A stretch of 51,114 nt of DNA from an uncultured bacterium (lineage in GTDB: Bacteria > Krumholzibacteriota > Krumholzibacteriia > LZORAL124-64-63), in the NCBI GenBank assembly GCA_903859215.1, contig CAIOLW010000368.1, forward strand, positions 1-51,114, written 5' to 3'. Below are positions 1 to 9,692 of this stretch, piece by piece. The notes below the pieces were generated by a model. It did no database searches, was not told where the DNA came from, and saw nothing but the letters and a program-made list of their open reading frames with translations. A program made the position numbers and the translations under genes. Each line of letters begins with the position of its first letter. Within the stretch, counting starts at the first letter, position 1.

Positions 1-132
1 CTGGTCGTGCGCGGGGATGTCCGGTTCGGCGCGGGGGTCGTGGTGCGCGGGGACGTCCTGGTCGAGGCTTCCGCCGGGACGGTGCGCGAGGTGCCGGCCG
101 GCGCCGTCCTGGACGGCGACACGGCCCGCTGA
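1..132 (+). CDS. C-terminal end of a UTP-glucose-1-phosphate uridylyltransferase-like protein (partial)
   Basis: The gene is open at the left edge of the window. Frame 1 gives 43 residues before a TGA stop. The visible part is a short beta-helix-like repeat (VVRGDVRFGAGVVVRGDV) followed by a VPAGAVLDGD ending. This pattern matches the C-terminal left-handed beta-helix tail of eukaryote-type (UDPGP family) UTP-glucose-1-phosphate uridylyltransferases. Such an enzyme would make UDP-glucose, which would suit the galT, ugd and glycogen genes elsewhere in the window. The catalytic domain lies outside, so another hexapeptide-repeat protein remains possible. Confidence 0.5.
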   Translation: MVVRGDVRFGAGVVVRGDVLVEASAGTVREVPAGAVLDGDTAR

Positions 133-180
133 GTGGCGCCCCTAAGCCATTGAGAAGGCGCGTTCAGCTTTTTTCCCAAC

Positions 181-199
181 TGTTTACGATCAAGCCCGG
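181..199 (+). promoter_or_regulatory. Element upstream of the rpfC-like gene, shared with the rpfF-like gene
   Basis: The 9-mer TGTTTACGA is followed after 2 nt by AAGCCCGG. The same two blocks, in the same order but separated by 6 nt, occur on the minus strand at 2962-2940 upstream of the rpfF-like gene. The element sits 66 nt before the rpfC-like start, in a 132-nt intergenic stretch that is less GC-rich than the coding DNA. It could be a regulator binding site or part of the promoters. Its function is inferred only from the shared sequence and position. Confidence 0.35.
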
Positions 200-264
200 G
201 CTCTTTCGTGCCGAAAACGTACGGTAACGGTCAGCATTGCCTTTAGACGCCATCGCCCGGGGTC

Positions 265-1965
<1,701 letters not shown>

Positions 1966-1969
1966 GGGC

Positions 1970-2875
1970 TCAGGCCCGGCCTTCCATCTCGGCGGGCGGC
2001 TCCTCGTGGCGCTGCTGCAGCCGGCGGTTCTGCGCCGACACCAGGTGCTCGATCATCCGCAGGTCCCGCTCATTCAGGCGCAGCGCCGTGTCCACCCAGA
2101 TCTTCGTGATGGTGATCAGTTCCTCGTAGGTGACGGGGTTGATCACCTGGCGCACGCGGTTCATCGCGTTGTGCGCGTTGCCCTGCTTCTGGTGCCGGCG
2201 GATGAAGTGCTCGACGGCGTGCTGGCCGCGGCCGTCCTCGACGACCAGGTCGACCAGTCCCAGCTCCTGCATGCGGCGCGCGGTCATCAGTTCGCCGCTC
2301 ATGATGATGCGCTCGGCGACGTCCGGGCTCAGCCGGCGGATGAGGAAGCTGTAGGCGCCCATGCCCGGGATCAGGTTGAACAGCACCTCGGGCAGGCCGA
2401 ACTTCGCGCTCTCCTCGGCGATGACCACGTTGCTCGAGATGGCGGCCTCGAAGCCGCCGCCCAGCGCGTCGCCCTGCACCAGCGTGATGGTCGTCAGCGG
2501 CTGCTCGAAGCTGATGCAGTTGGGGTACAGGACGTCGATGCACGCCTTGGCATAGCGGAACAGGCCCTCGCGGTCGCGCTGGCGGATCATCCCGGCGAAC
2601 AGCTGCAGGTCGCCGCCCAGGTTGAACACGCCCGGCACATCGCTGGCCAGGATCATGTAGCGGATGGGCAGCGATTCGCCGTCGGTGCCGGGGCCGAGGT
2701 TGACCTGCTCCACGTGGTGCTGGAAACGCCGCAGCTCGTCCAGCAGGTCGAGGTTGAAGCACGGCCGCCCGCGCGGCCGCAGGTGGTACCACAGCGCGTG
2801 CAGCTGGGGGTCGAACCTGACCGCCAGTTGCTCGTAGGGGCCCCACAGCCTGGGAAGTCCAAAGGGTTGCTTCAC
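1970..2875 (-). CDS. rpfF: RpfF-like DSF synthase (crotonase-fold enoyl-ACP hydratase/thioesterase)
   Basis: This 301-residue crotonase-family protein would make a cis-2-unsaturated fatty-acid signal from acyl-ACP by dehydration and thioester cleavage. It has the RpfF signature along its length: FNLGGDLQLF, LVQGDALGGGFEAA, FGLPEVLFNLIPGMGAYSF, and the C-terminal ITKIWVDTALRL motif that ordinary enoyl-CoA hydratases lack. The two catalytic glutamates known in Xanthomonas RpfF (E141 and E161) correspond to E143 and E163 here, with the same spacing of 20. The start is GTG at 2875, preceded by GGGAG at a good distance; the frame stays open further upstream but without RpfF-like sequence. The gene converges on the RpfC-like kinase. 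Product chain length cannot be read from the sequence. Confidence 0.87.
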   Translation of the reverse strand: MKQPFGLPRLWGPYEQLAVRFDPQLHALWYHLRPRGRPCFNLDLLDELRRFQHHVEQVNLGPGTDGESLPIRYMILASDVPGVFNLGGDLQLFAGMIRQRDREGLFRYAKACIDVLYPNCISFEQPLTTITLVQGDALGGGFEAAISSNVVIAEESAKFGLPEVLFNLIPGMGAYSFLIRRLSPDVAERIIMSGELMTARRMQELGLVDLVVEDGRGQHAVEHFIRRHQKQGNAHNAMNRVRQVINPVTYEELITITKIWVDTALRLNERDLRMIEHLVSAQNRRLQQRHEEPPAEMEGRA

Positions 2876-2902
2876 GGTCCGGCTCCCGGTGTCGTTCCTG
2901 GA

Positions 2903-2921
2903 CCCCGCCGTCGAGGCGGGG
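2903..2921 (-). other. GC hairpin in the rpfF-like 5' leader
   Basis: CCCCGCC and GGCGGGG form a perfect 7-bp stem with a 5-nt loop (GTCGA), about 28 nt upstream of the rpfF-like GTG. It lies between the shared TGTTTACGA element and the ribosome site. No T-tract follows in either direction, so it is not a standard terminator. It may be a leader structure, or chance in GC-rich DNA. Confidence 0.25.
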
Positions 2922-2939
2922 CCGCCGCCGAGACTAGCA

Positions 2940-2962
2940 CCGGGCTTTGCGAGTCGTAAACA
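2940..2962 (-). promoter_or_regulatory. Element upstream of the rpfF-like gene, shared with the rpfC-like gene
   Basis: On the minus strand, TGTTTACGA (2962-2954) is followed after 6 nt by AAGCCCGG (2947-2940). This repeats the element at 181-199 before the rpfC-like gene. A weak promoter reading is also possible: TTTACG as the -35 box, 18 nt, then TAGTCT as the -10 box. A common regulator or a common promoter class for the two signalling genes is an inference. Confidence 0.35.
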
Positions 2963-2963
2963 A

Positions 2964-2991
2964 TTGCCAATGCTAATTTTATAGGTATTTT
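2964..2991 (+). promoter_or_regulatory. Candidate sigma-70 promoter for the small TPR gene
   Basis: TTGCCA (2964-2969) and TATTTT (2986-2991) are 16 nt apart in the most AT-rich stretch nearby, about 80 nt before the ATG at 3071. The stretch separates two divergent genes, so promoters are expected in it. The box matches are moderate. Confidence 0.4.
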
Positions 2992-3070
2992 CTTTAGAAT
3001 TCCCCTGAGGGTGTTTCCAGCCTTGTGGCTCAACCGGCGGGTTTCCCGGCCGAAAACCGGAGCGGAAAGG

Positions 3071-3652
3071 ATGGTGTGGCGCCGCCGGTCGCAAGGGCCC
3101 GGGGGACACCGCCCACACCCCAAAGCCATGACGCCAGTGTCCCGTTGGTCGCCCGATCAGGTCGAGGAGTCGCCCGACTGCCGCGATAAAGCCGACCGCG
3201 AGCAGGTCCGGGAGTGGAGCCTGCGGGCCGGCCGGCAATTGGAGGAGGGGAAGGTCCGCGAGGCCGAGCTCACCCTGCGCATGGCGCTGGCCAAGCTGCC
3301 GACCGATCCGCGCTGTCGCGCGCTCCTGGCGGTCTGCCTGGCCACCGGCCGCGGCAAGCTGCTCACGGCCGAGAAGCTGGCCCGCGGCGTCGTCGGCCAG
3401 GACCCGGGTGATGCGCTCGCGCAGTATGCCCTTGGTCGCGTGCTGATCGAGACGGGTGACCGTCGCCAGGCGTTCCGCTGCTTCGCCAGGGCGCGTTCGC
3501 TGGCCGGCGTCGACAAGTCCCTGAAGGCTTCGGTGGCGCGCCAGGACCCGCGGCGTTCGACGGTCTTCCCGGGCCTGCCGCGCAATCACGGACTCAATGT
3601 CTTCTTCGGCCGCCTTTTCCGGCGCCTGGGGCCCGGTCGCCGTTCCCGCTGA
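3071..3652 (+). CDS. Small TPR-containing protein of unknown function
   Basis: This 193-residue protein has no clear signal peptide or TM segment. Residues from about 55 to 155 read as two to three TPR-like helical pairs (REAELTLRMALAKLPTDPRC, ALAQYALGRVLIETGDRRQA, FRCFARARSLAG). The C-terminus is arginine-rich. The start is ATG at 3071 because GGAG lies 8 nt upstream; an internal ATG at 3128 has no visible ribosome site. It is divergent from the rpfF-like gene and convergent with ovoA, 9 nt apart. It may be a protein-interaction adaptor, but no partner can be named. Confidence 0.6.
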   Translation: MVWRRRSQGPGGHRPHPKAMTPVSRWSPDQVEESPDCRDKADREQVREWSLRAGRQLEEGKVREAELTLRMALAKLPTDPRCRALLAVCLATGRGKLLTAEKLARGVVGQDPGDALAQYALGRVLIETGDRRQAFRCFARARSLAGVDKSLKASVARQDPRRSTVFPGLPRNHGLNVFFGRLFRRLGPGRRSR

Positions 3653-3661
3653 GCCCCCGGG

Positions 3662-5779
3662 TCACCGGCGGCGCCACGCCGTCAGCTGGCTCACCGTGTG
3701 CTGGTGCTTGCGCCGCGTCTCGCGGATCACGAACGGCACGTCCACGGGCTCACCCTCCGGCTCGAAAGCACCCGCCAGGGCGGCTCGCAGCGCCGCCAGC
3801 GTGGTCACGTTCTCCCCGTCGACCTTTCGCCCGCCCAGCCACTTGTCTCGCGGCGTGAACTCAGCCAGCCAGGTGTAGGGAGACAGGAGCACCAGCAGGC
3901 CGCCGGCGCGCACGCGCCCGGCGATGTCGGCCAGGAAGCGCGCCGGGTCGTACAGGCGGTCGACCAGGTTGGCCGCCAGCACCAGGTCGTAGCCCGTGTA
4001 CTGGGGCTTCAGGTTGTGGGCGTCGCCCTGCCGGAACTCGATGCGGCCGGCCGGGGCGTCGAGGCCGAGCGCGGCCAGCGACTGCTCGCGGAACGACACC
4101 AGCTCGCCCTCGTCCGGGATCGCGTAGCGGATGTGGCCGTTCTCCTGCAGCTGGTGGCAGACGCGGATGAAGCGCGCCGAGAAGTCGATGCCTGTCACCT
4201 CGCCGCAGAACTTCGCCAGCTCGAACGAGGCCCGCCCGGTGGCGCAACCGAGGTCCAGCGCCTTCGCCGGTTCGCGGCCCCGGGTCAACTCGCGGCAGAT
4301 CTCAGCGCAGCGCACGGCGAAATTGGGCACGCCGAAGTGCGTGTCGCCGTAGTGGAACTCGCAGTACTGCGCGACCAGTTCGTCCGTCTCGTAGACGTCA
4401 TCGCGCACGACCACCGCCTGCTCGGAGTCGACATAGCGGAAGCCGGCGTGCTGGAAGAAATGCCGCCGGAATGCGTACCGGCTGTGGCGCGTGGTTTCGT
4501 TGCCGGTCGAGATCCACGAGCCGCCCTTGATCAGGTTGTGCTTGCCGTCGAAGGTCGGCGTCGAGAAGTCGTCGTACAGCGGGTGCACGGCGAAGCCCGG
4601 GAAGCCGTTGATCGGCGTCTCGGTCCACTGCCAGACGTTGCCCAGCACGTCGCCGAAGCCGGCGTGCACGTGCGCATCGACAGGGGTGGACGACGCCCAC
4701 CCGGCCAGGTCGATGTTGCCGGGCGCGGCCGTCCAGTCGGGGCGGTCGGGCAGCCCGGACTGGTCGAGCAGGCGGTACCATTCGGCCTCGGTCGGCAGGC
4801 GGATCGGCCGGCCCTCGCGCGCGGCCTTCCAACTGCAGAACGCCTTCGCCTCGAGCTGGTTGACTTCGACCGGCCAGTTGCCCGGCAGCGGGATCTCCTC
4901 GGCCAGGCAGCGCAGGTTCCAGCCGCCGTCCGGCTGAGGCACCCAGAACAGCGGGTGCGTCGCCTGCCGGAAGTTCCGCCAGGCCCAGCCCTCGGCGGTC
5001 CACCAGCGCTCGTCCGTGTAGCCGCCGTCAGCCATGAAGGTGCGGAACTCGTCGTGGCTGACCAGCAGCGTGCCCGCGCGGAACGCCGGGACAGCGACCT
5101 CCTCGCGCCCGTACTCGTTGTCCCAGCCGTAGAGATGGTGGTCGCGGGACTTGCCGAGCGTGACCAGGCCGCCGCGCACGTCCCGCCAGCCCGGCGCCGG
5201 CGCCGGCCCGCGGTCCGGGCATACCGGCCAGTCCGGCCGTTGCCGGACCAGTTCCAGCGGCAACTGGCGGATGAGCACCGAACTGGTCTCGAGATGGATG
5301 CGCTCGTGCTCGATCCCCATCAGCACCGTCCAGAACGGGTCGTCCCAGGTGATGGGCATCGTCAGCGGCGTCGTCGCGATGACCGCCTCGACCACCGCGC
5401 GCACCTGGCTGCGGTAGGCGAAGACCTCGGCGACCGGCGGCCAGTCGTAGTGTTGCTCGTCCAGGTCGTCCCAGCTCATCTCGTCGACGCCGATGGCGAA
5501 GATCGACTCGAAGCGCGGGTTCACGCGCTGGGCGACCAGGCCCGCGAGCGCGAGCTTGTTGACGAAGAAGCAGGCCGTGTGGCCGAGATAGAAGATGAGC
5601 GGGTGCCGCAGCCGGTCGGCGCGGCGGTAGTAGGCCTCGTCGGCGGCGATGACCGCGAACAGGCGTTCATACGATTCCCAGCTGTCGCGGAAGAAGGCGA
5701 GGATCTCCGCACGTTTGTCCCCGGCGTTCTGGCTCCCCACCGCTTCAAGGCGGACGGTCGGCTGGGCCTGTTTCAGCAT
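3662..5779 (-). CDS. ovoA: OvoA: 5-histidylcysteine sulfoxide synthase / 4-mercaptohistidine N1-methyltransferase
   Basis: This 705-residue bifunctional enzyme builds the thiol antioxidant ovothiol: it joins cysteine to the C5 of histidine with oxygen and iron, and later N-methylates the thiohistidine. Domains in order: a DinB-like helical domain (about 20-200) with the candidate iron ligands H67 (YLGHTACFF) and H158/H162 (EHERIHLETSS); an FGE-sulfatase/EgtB-like domain (about 200-455) ending IKGGSWISTGNE...FRYVD; and a SAM methyltransferase with the glycine motif LDLGCATGRASF near residue 507. The C-terminal methyltransferase separates OvoA from EgtB. The start is ATG at 5779, where homology begins. 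The gene is divergent from a ferredoxin-NADP reductase gene, a possible electron source for recycling. Confidence 0.9.
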   Translation of the reverse strand: MLKQAQPTVRLEAVGSQNAGDKRAEILAFFRDSWESYERLFAVIAADEAYYRRADRLRHPLIFYLGHTACFFVNKLALAGLVAQRVNPRFESIFAIGVDEMSWDDLDEQHYDWPPVAEVFAYRSQVRAVVEAVIATTPLTMPITWDDPFWTVLMGIEHERIHLETSSVLIRQLPLELVRQRPDWPVCPDRGPAPAPGWRDVRGGLVTLGKSRDHHLYGWDNEYGREEVAVPAFRAGTLLVSHDEFRTFMADGGYTDERWWTAEGWAWRNFRQATHPLFWVPQPDGGWNLRCLAEEIPLPGNWPVEVNQLEAKAFCSWKAAREGRPIRLPTEAEWYRLLDQSGLPDRPDWTAAPGNIDLAGWASSTPVDAHVHAGFGDVLGNVWQWTETPINGFPGFAVHPLYDDFSTPTFDGKHNLIKGGSWISTGNETTRHSRYAFRRHFFQHAGFRYVDSEQAVVVRDDVYETDELVAQYCEFHYGDTHFGVPNFAVRCAEICRELTRGREPAKALDLGCATGRASFELAKFCGEVTGIDFSARFIRVCHQLQENGHIRYAIPDEGELVSFREQSLAALGLDAPAGRIEFRQGDAHNLKPQYTGYDLVLAANLVDRLYDPARFLADIAGRVRAGGLLVLLSPYTWLAEFTPRDKWLGGRKVDGENVTTLAALRAALAGAFEPEGEPVDVPFVIRETRRKHQHTVSQLTAWRRR

Positions 5780-5809
5780 GCGGTACCCCCGGCGGGTGAC
5801 GTCCCGTTG

Positions 5810-5839
5810 TTGCCTGTTGTGCTTGTGTGCAATGATAAT
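5810..5839 (+). promoter_or_regulatory. Candidate sigma-70 promoter for the ferredoxin-NADP reductase gene
   Basis: TTGCCT (5810-5815) and GATAAT (5834-5839) are separated by 18 nt, about 105 nt upstream of the fpr start. They lie in the 166-nt divergent spacer shared with ovoA. The -10 box matches the consensus in five of six positions. Confidence 0.45.
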
Positions 5840-5945
5840 GCAGACAGGTCGGTGCGCCCATGCCGATTGCGCCCTTGCGATGACGACTGAACTCATCGAC
5901 CATGGGGGCGTTTGAAGCCGCTGAAACCAGGAGCAGAGGAGCCCC

Positions 5946-6773
5946 ATGTCCGTCCAGGCCCATCCCCAGCTCAATGCCGTCGTCATGCAGCGTATCGAGG
6001 TCGCGCCCGGCCTGATCATCCTGCGGGTGTGTCCCGACGGGTGGGAGCTGCCCGACTTCGAGGCCGGCCAGTTCGCCGTACTCGGCCTGCCGCAGGCGGC
6101 GGCGCGCGTGCCCCTGTCCGACCCCGATGATGAAACCGGGGACGCGCCCGACCGCCTGATCCGCCGCGCCTACTCGATCGCCTCGTCGTCGCTGGAAAAA
6201 AGTTACATCGAGTTCTATGTGACGCTCGTCCATTCCGGGCGCCTGACGCCGCGGTTGTTCGCGTTGAAGGTGGGCGATCGCGTGCACCTGGGGAAGAAGT
6301 TCAGCGGCACGTTCACGCTCGACCAGGTGCCCGAGGGCAGCGACCTGGTGCTCGTGGCCACGGGCACCGGCCTGGCGCCGTACATGAGCATGCTGCGCGG
6401 CGAGATCGTCTGCCATCCGGAAGCGCGCACGACCGTCGTGCTCGGCGCGCGCCACACCTGGGACCTCGGCTACCGCGGCGAGCTGGCGACCCTGCAGCGG
6501 TTCTGCGGTACGTTCCACTACATCCCGGTGATCAGCCGGCCGGACGAGGAACTGACGCGCTGGAACGGACACGCCGGCTACGTGCAGGACGTGTGGGAGC
6601 GCGGGCTCATCGGGCAGATCTGGGGCCGCCAACCGGATCCCGCGCGTTGCCACGTGCTGCTGTGCGGCGGGCCGCGCATGATCGAAAGCATGATGACGGC
6701 GCTGGCCGCCTCGGGCTTCCGCGAACACACGAAGGACACGCCGGGGCAGATCCACGTCGAGAAGTACTGGTAG
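5946..6773 (+). CDS. fpr: Ferredoxin/flavodoxin-NADP+ reductase (Fpr type)
   Basis: This 275-residue soluble FAD enzyme moves electrons between NADPH and ferredoxin or flavodoxin. The FAD motif RAYSIASSS and the NADP motif ATGTGLAPYMSMLR are present, and the protein ends in VEKYW, the aromatic C-terminus usual in bacterial Fpr. Length is normal for the family. A ribosome site (AGAGGAG) precedes the ATG. Its divergent neighbour is ovoA; next downstream is a nitroreductase gene, 86 nt away. It may support reduction of mercaptohistidine compounds or other redox work; the link is only contextual. Confidence 0.87.
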   Translation: MSVQAHPQLNAVVMQRIEVAPGLIILRVCPDGWELPDFEAGQFAVLGLPQAAARVPLSDPDDETGDAPDRLIRRAYSIASSSLEKSYIEFYVTLVHSGRLTPRLFALKVGDRVHLGKKFSGTFTLDQVPEGSDLVLVATGTGLAPYMSMLRGEIVCHPEARTTVVLGARHTWDLGYRGELATLQRFCGTFHYIPVISRPDEELTRWNGHAGYVQDVWERGLIGQIWGRQPDPARCHVLLCGGPRMIESMMTALAASGFREHTKDTPGQIHVEKYW

Positions 6774-6859
6774 GCGGCGCCTCCGGGTGGCCGCAGCAAC
6801 GACAGCGATGGTGTCGGGCCGATCCCGCGCGATCGCCATTCCCAACCGCGGAGGAAGAC

Positions 6860-7462
6860 ATGGATACATTCGCTGCCATCGCCGCGCGGCGGTCGGTCAA
6901 GCACTTCGACCCGAACCACGTCATGACCCAGGCCGAGATCGACCGCCTCCTGGGCGCGGCCATCCTGTCCCCGACGTCGTTCAACATCCAGAACTGGCGC
7001 TTCGTGGCGATCACCGACCCGGAGACCAAGGCGCAGATGCGCCAGGCGGGCTGGAACCAGGCGCAGTTCACCGACTGTTCGCTGCTGGTGGTCGTCTGCG
7101 GCGATCGTGACGCCTACCGCAAGGACCCCGCCCGCTACTGGGTCAACGCCGAGGCCGGCGCCCGGGACTATATCCTGCCGGCCATCCAGGGCGCCTACGG
7201 CGGCAACGAGCAGTTGCGCCGGGACGAGAACCTGCGCAGCGGCAGCATGGCCGCGCAGACGATCATGCTGGCGGCCCAGGCGATGGGGTACGAGACCTGC
7301 CCGATGATCGGGTTCGACTTCGCCGCCGTGGCGCGGACCATCCGGCTGCCGGCCGAGCACGACATCGTGATGGCCGTCGCGGTGGGCAAGCCGCTCGTGG
7401 CGGCGCGGGAGCGGGGCGGCCAGCTGCCGCTGGCCGAGGTCGTGGTCCGGGACCACTTCTAG
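6860..7462 (+). CDS. Nitroreductase-family FMN oxidoreductase
   Basis: This 200-residue protein has the classical nitroreductase N-terminus, ARRSVKHFDPNH, then LSPTSFNIQNWRFV, the FMN phosphate-binding region. A central SMAAQTIMLAAQAMGYETCPM helix and a C-terminal VAVGKPL strand follow. The family uses NAD(P)H and FMN to reduce nitro compounds, quinones or flavins. A strong ribosome site (GAGGAAG) is 3-4 nt from the ATG at 6860. It probably shares the transcript of the ferredoxin-NADP reductase. The true substrate cannot be told. Confidence 0.85.
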   Translation: MDTFAAIAARRSVKHFDPNHVMTQAEIDRLLGAAILSPTSFNIQNWRFVAITDPETKAQMRQAGWNQAQFTDCSLLVVVCGDRDAYRKDPARYWVNAEAGARDYILPAIQGAYGGNEQLRRDENLRSGSMAAQTIMLAAQAMGYETCPMIGFDFAAVARTIRLPAEHDIVMAVAVGKPLVAARERGGQLPLAEVVVRDHF

Positions 7463-7526
7463 GCAGGCCAGGAACGCTGCACCGGGCGGGCAGGCGCAGG
7501 GCCGGGACGGCCGGATCCGGAAGGGT

Positions 7527-9692
7527 TCAGTCGTCCAGGTCCGGCACCAGCCCGCCCGCGTTCATCGTCATGATGGCGCGCCCGATGTTCGTGCTGGCGC
7601 CGCTCATCTGGCGGAAGCAGTCCATCAGTTCGAGATGGATCTCGCTGGTGGCGACCGACTCGGCCACGGCGTCGTGCACGCGCTCGAAGTGCGCCTGCCG
7701 GTAGGCGTCCTCCAGGGCCAGGTAGTTCGCCTGCTTGCTCCGCATGTGCTGCGCCTTCTCGAGGCTGTTCTCGAGGAACGTGTCCAGCGCCCGGCTCATC
7801 TGCTTGCACATCTTGATGTGGTAGTTGGCCACTTCCTCGCGGCCGCTGGCCGAGAACTCGCTGCCCCGGTCGATCATCTTGTGCGCCAGGGGCGTGATCT
7901 GCTTGTCGACGACGTCGGCGATGTGCTCGAACTGCTTGACCACGTGCAGCATCAGGTAGACTTCCCGCAGCTGCTCGCCGCTCAGCTTCTGCCGGCCGAT
8001 TTCCACGAGGTAGGCCGTGATCTGCTCCTCGAGCGCGTCGACCTCCTCCTCGCGCCGGTGCAGGTCCTCCAGCAGGGCGGCATCGTGCTCGATGAAAGGC
8101 TTGAGGCAGTCCTGGGCCATCGAGCGCACGCGGTCGCCCACGCTCAGGATCTCGACCTTGGCCAGGTTCAGGGCCAGCGCGGGCACGCGTACCATGTCCT
8201 GGTCGAGGTGGCGCGCGCGCAGGGTCCATTCCTTCTCGGACTCGGGCTTGTCCGGCAACAGGCGCGTCACCAGGCGCGCGGCGATGCCCGTGAACGGCAG
8301 GCAGATCACGGCCAGCGCCACGTTGAAGATCGTGTGGGCATTGGCGATCTGGCGGGGCAGCAGGCGGGCCACCGTTTCCGCGTCGGTGCCCAGGTGGCCG
8401 TGGCCGGGGGAGATGTTCCGCACGAGCGTCGCGAACGTCGGGATCCAGCCCACCATCAGCAGCACGCCGAGGATCTTGAAGCCCGTATGGGCCGCAGCCA
8501 CGCGCCGCGCCGGCCGGGCGGTGCCCAGCGAGGCCATGACCGCCGTGATGCACGTGCCGACGTTGGCGCCCAGCAAGAGCGGGATGGCGGCCTCGAGCGT
8601 CAGCAGCCCCTGCTGCGCCAGCACCATCACGATGCCGATGAAGGCGGCGCTGCTGTGGATCGCCGCCGAGAACGCGGTGCCCACCAGGATGCTCAGGATC
8701 GGGTTCTCCAGCCGCAGCACCTGGTCCAGGAACGGCTGGTAGGTGCGCAGCGGGTGCATGGCGTCGCTCATGACCTGCATGCCGAAGAACAGGATGCCGG
8801 TGCCCAGCAGGATCTCGCCGAAGCTCACCAGCCTGCCGCCGCGCGGCAGGACGCGCAGGGTGAAGCCGATCGCCACCACCAGCAGCGCATAGTCGGTCAG
8901 GTTGAACGCGATCAATTGCACGGTGACGGTCGTGCCGATGTCGGCGCCGAGGATGACTCCGAGCGTCTGCGAGAAGGTGACCAGGCCGGCCTGCACGAAG
9001 CTGACCAGCATCACCGTGGTCGCGCTCGAGCTCTGGATGAGCATCGTGACGAACGCGCCGACCGCCAGGCCGATGAAGCGGTTGGCGGTCACGGCGCTGA
9101 GGATCGTGCGCAGCCGGCGGCCCGCGCTGCGCTGCAGCGCGTTGCTCATGATCGTCATGCCGTAGAGGAACAGCCCCATGCCGCCGAACAGGCCGAAGAG
9201 CAGGAACATCGCCCAGGCCGGGCGCCGCACCTGCAGGTGGAACACCGTCTCAGACTGGTTGCCGGCCTCACCGTGCAGGCGCGCCAGCACCGTGTAGGGC
9301 GCGGCGGTCGCCCCGGTGGCGAAGTTGAACGCGGCCCGTCCGTCGGTCCCGGTCGTCGCTTCGCCCAGGGCATGGTCCTGGGGCGCCACCAGGCGGAACT
9401 GCACGACGGCGCCGGCCAGCGGCTTGCCGTCCGCGCCCGTGGCCACGACGATCAGGGGGGCCGGCAGGGCGCGGCCCGTCAGCGCCGTCTGGTTGTCGCC
9501 ACCGGCGGCGCGGCCGCGGTCCTGGTCGCGGAAGACCTCGAGCGTGGGCGCGCCACCGCTCGTCGCCACGGCAGCGTCCGCGTGCAACGGTCCGTTCAGG
9601 ACCGGCGGATCGCCGGCAAGGGACGAGCCGGCGACGGTGACCAGGAAGGCAGCAGCCAGCCAACCGGCGCGAACGCGGATTCTTGTGTTCAC
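7527..9692 (-). CDS. Na/phosphate cotransporter (NptA/PNaS family) with an N-terminal Ig-like domain and a C-terminal PhoU domain
   Basis: This 721-residue inner-membrane protein would import phosphate with sodium. It starts with a signal peptide (hydrophobic AGWLAAAFLVTVAG, cleavage near SSLAG). An Ig/invasin-like beta domain (about 45-155, with GKPLAGAVVQFRL and GRAAFNF) follows, presumably in the periplasm. Next come two inverted Na/Pi repeats with the family motifs VTMLIQSSSATTVM and FSAAIHSSAAFIGI plus GADIGTT and GANVGTC, and a cytoplasmic PhoU-like helical domain (about 500-710). GTG at 9692 is chosen because its last bases overlap the upstream stop as GTGA, indicating translational coupling. 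The Ig-like domain is an unusual addition to this family. Confidence 0.85.
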   Translation of the reverse strand: MNTRIRVRAGWLAAAFLVTVAGSSLAGDPPVLNGPLHADAAVATSGGAPTLEVFRDQDRGRAAGGDNQTALTGRALPAPLIVVATGADGKPLAGAVVQFRLVAPQDHALGEATTGTDGRAAFNFATGATAAPYTVLARLHGEAGNQSETVFHLQVRRPAWAMFLLFGLFGGMGLFLYGMTIMSNALQRSAGRRLRTILSAVTANRFIGLAVGAFVTMLIQSSSATTVMLVSFVQAGLVTFSQTLGVILGADIGTTVTVQLIAFNLTDYALLVVAIGFTLRVLPRGGRLVSFGEILLGTGILFFGMQVMSDAMHPLRTYQPFLDQVLRLENPILSILVGTAFSAAIHSSAAFIGIVMVLAQQGLLTLEAAIPLLLGANVGTCITAVMASLGTARPARRVAAAHTGFKILGVLLMVGWIPTFATLVRNISPGHGHLGTDAETVARLLPRQIANAHTIFNVALAVICLPFTGIAARLVTRLLPDKPESEKEWTLRARHLDQDMVRVPALALNLAKVEILSVGDRVRSMAQDCLKPFIEHDAALLEDLHRREEEVDALEEQITAYLVEIGRQKLSGEQLREVYLMLHVVKQFEHIADVVDKQITPLAHKMIDRGSEFSASGREEVANYHIKMCKQMSRALDTFLENSLEKAQHMRSKQANYLALEDAYRQAHFERVHDAVAESVATSEIHLELMDCFRQMSGASTNIGRAIMTMNAGGLVPDLDD

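Noticed and set aside
7463-7526. Possible terminator between the nitroreductase and cotransporter genes
   Set aside because: Only weak GC-rich pairings are visible, with no clear stem-loop plus T-run, so I did not call it.
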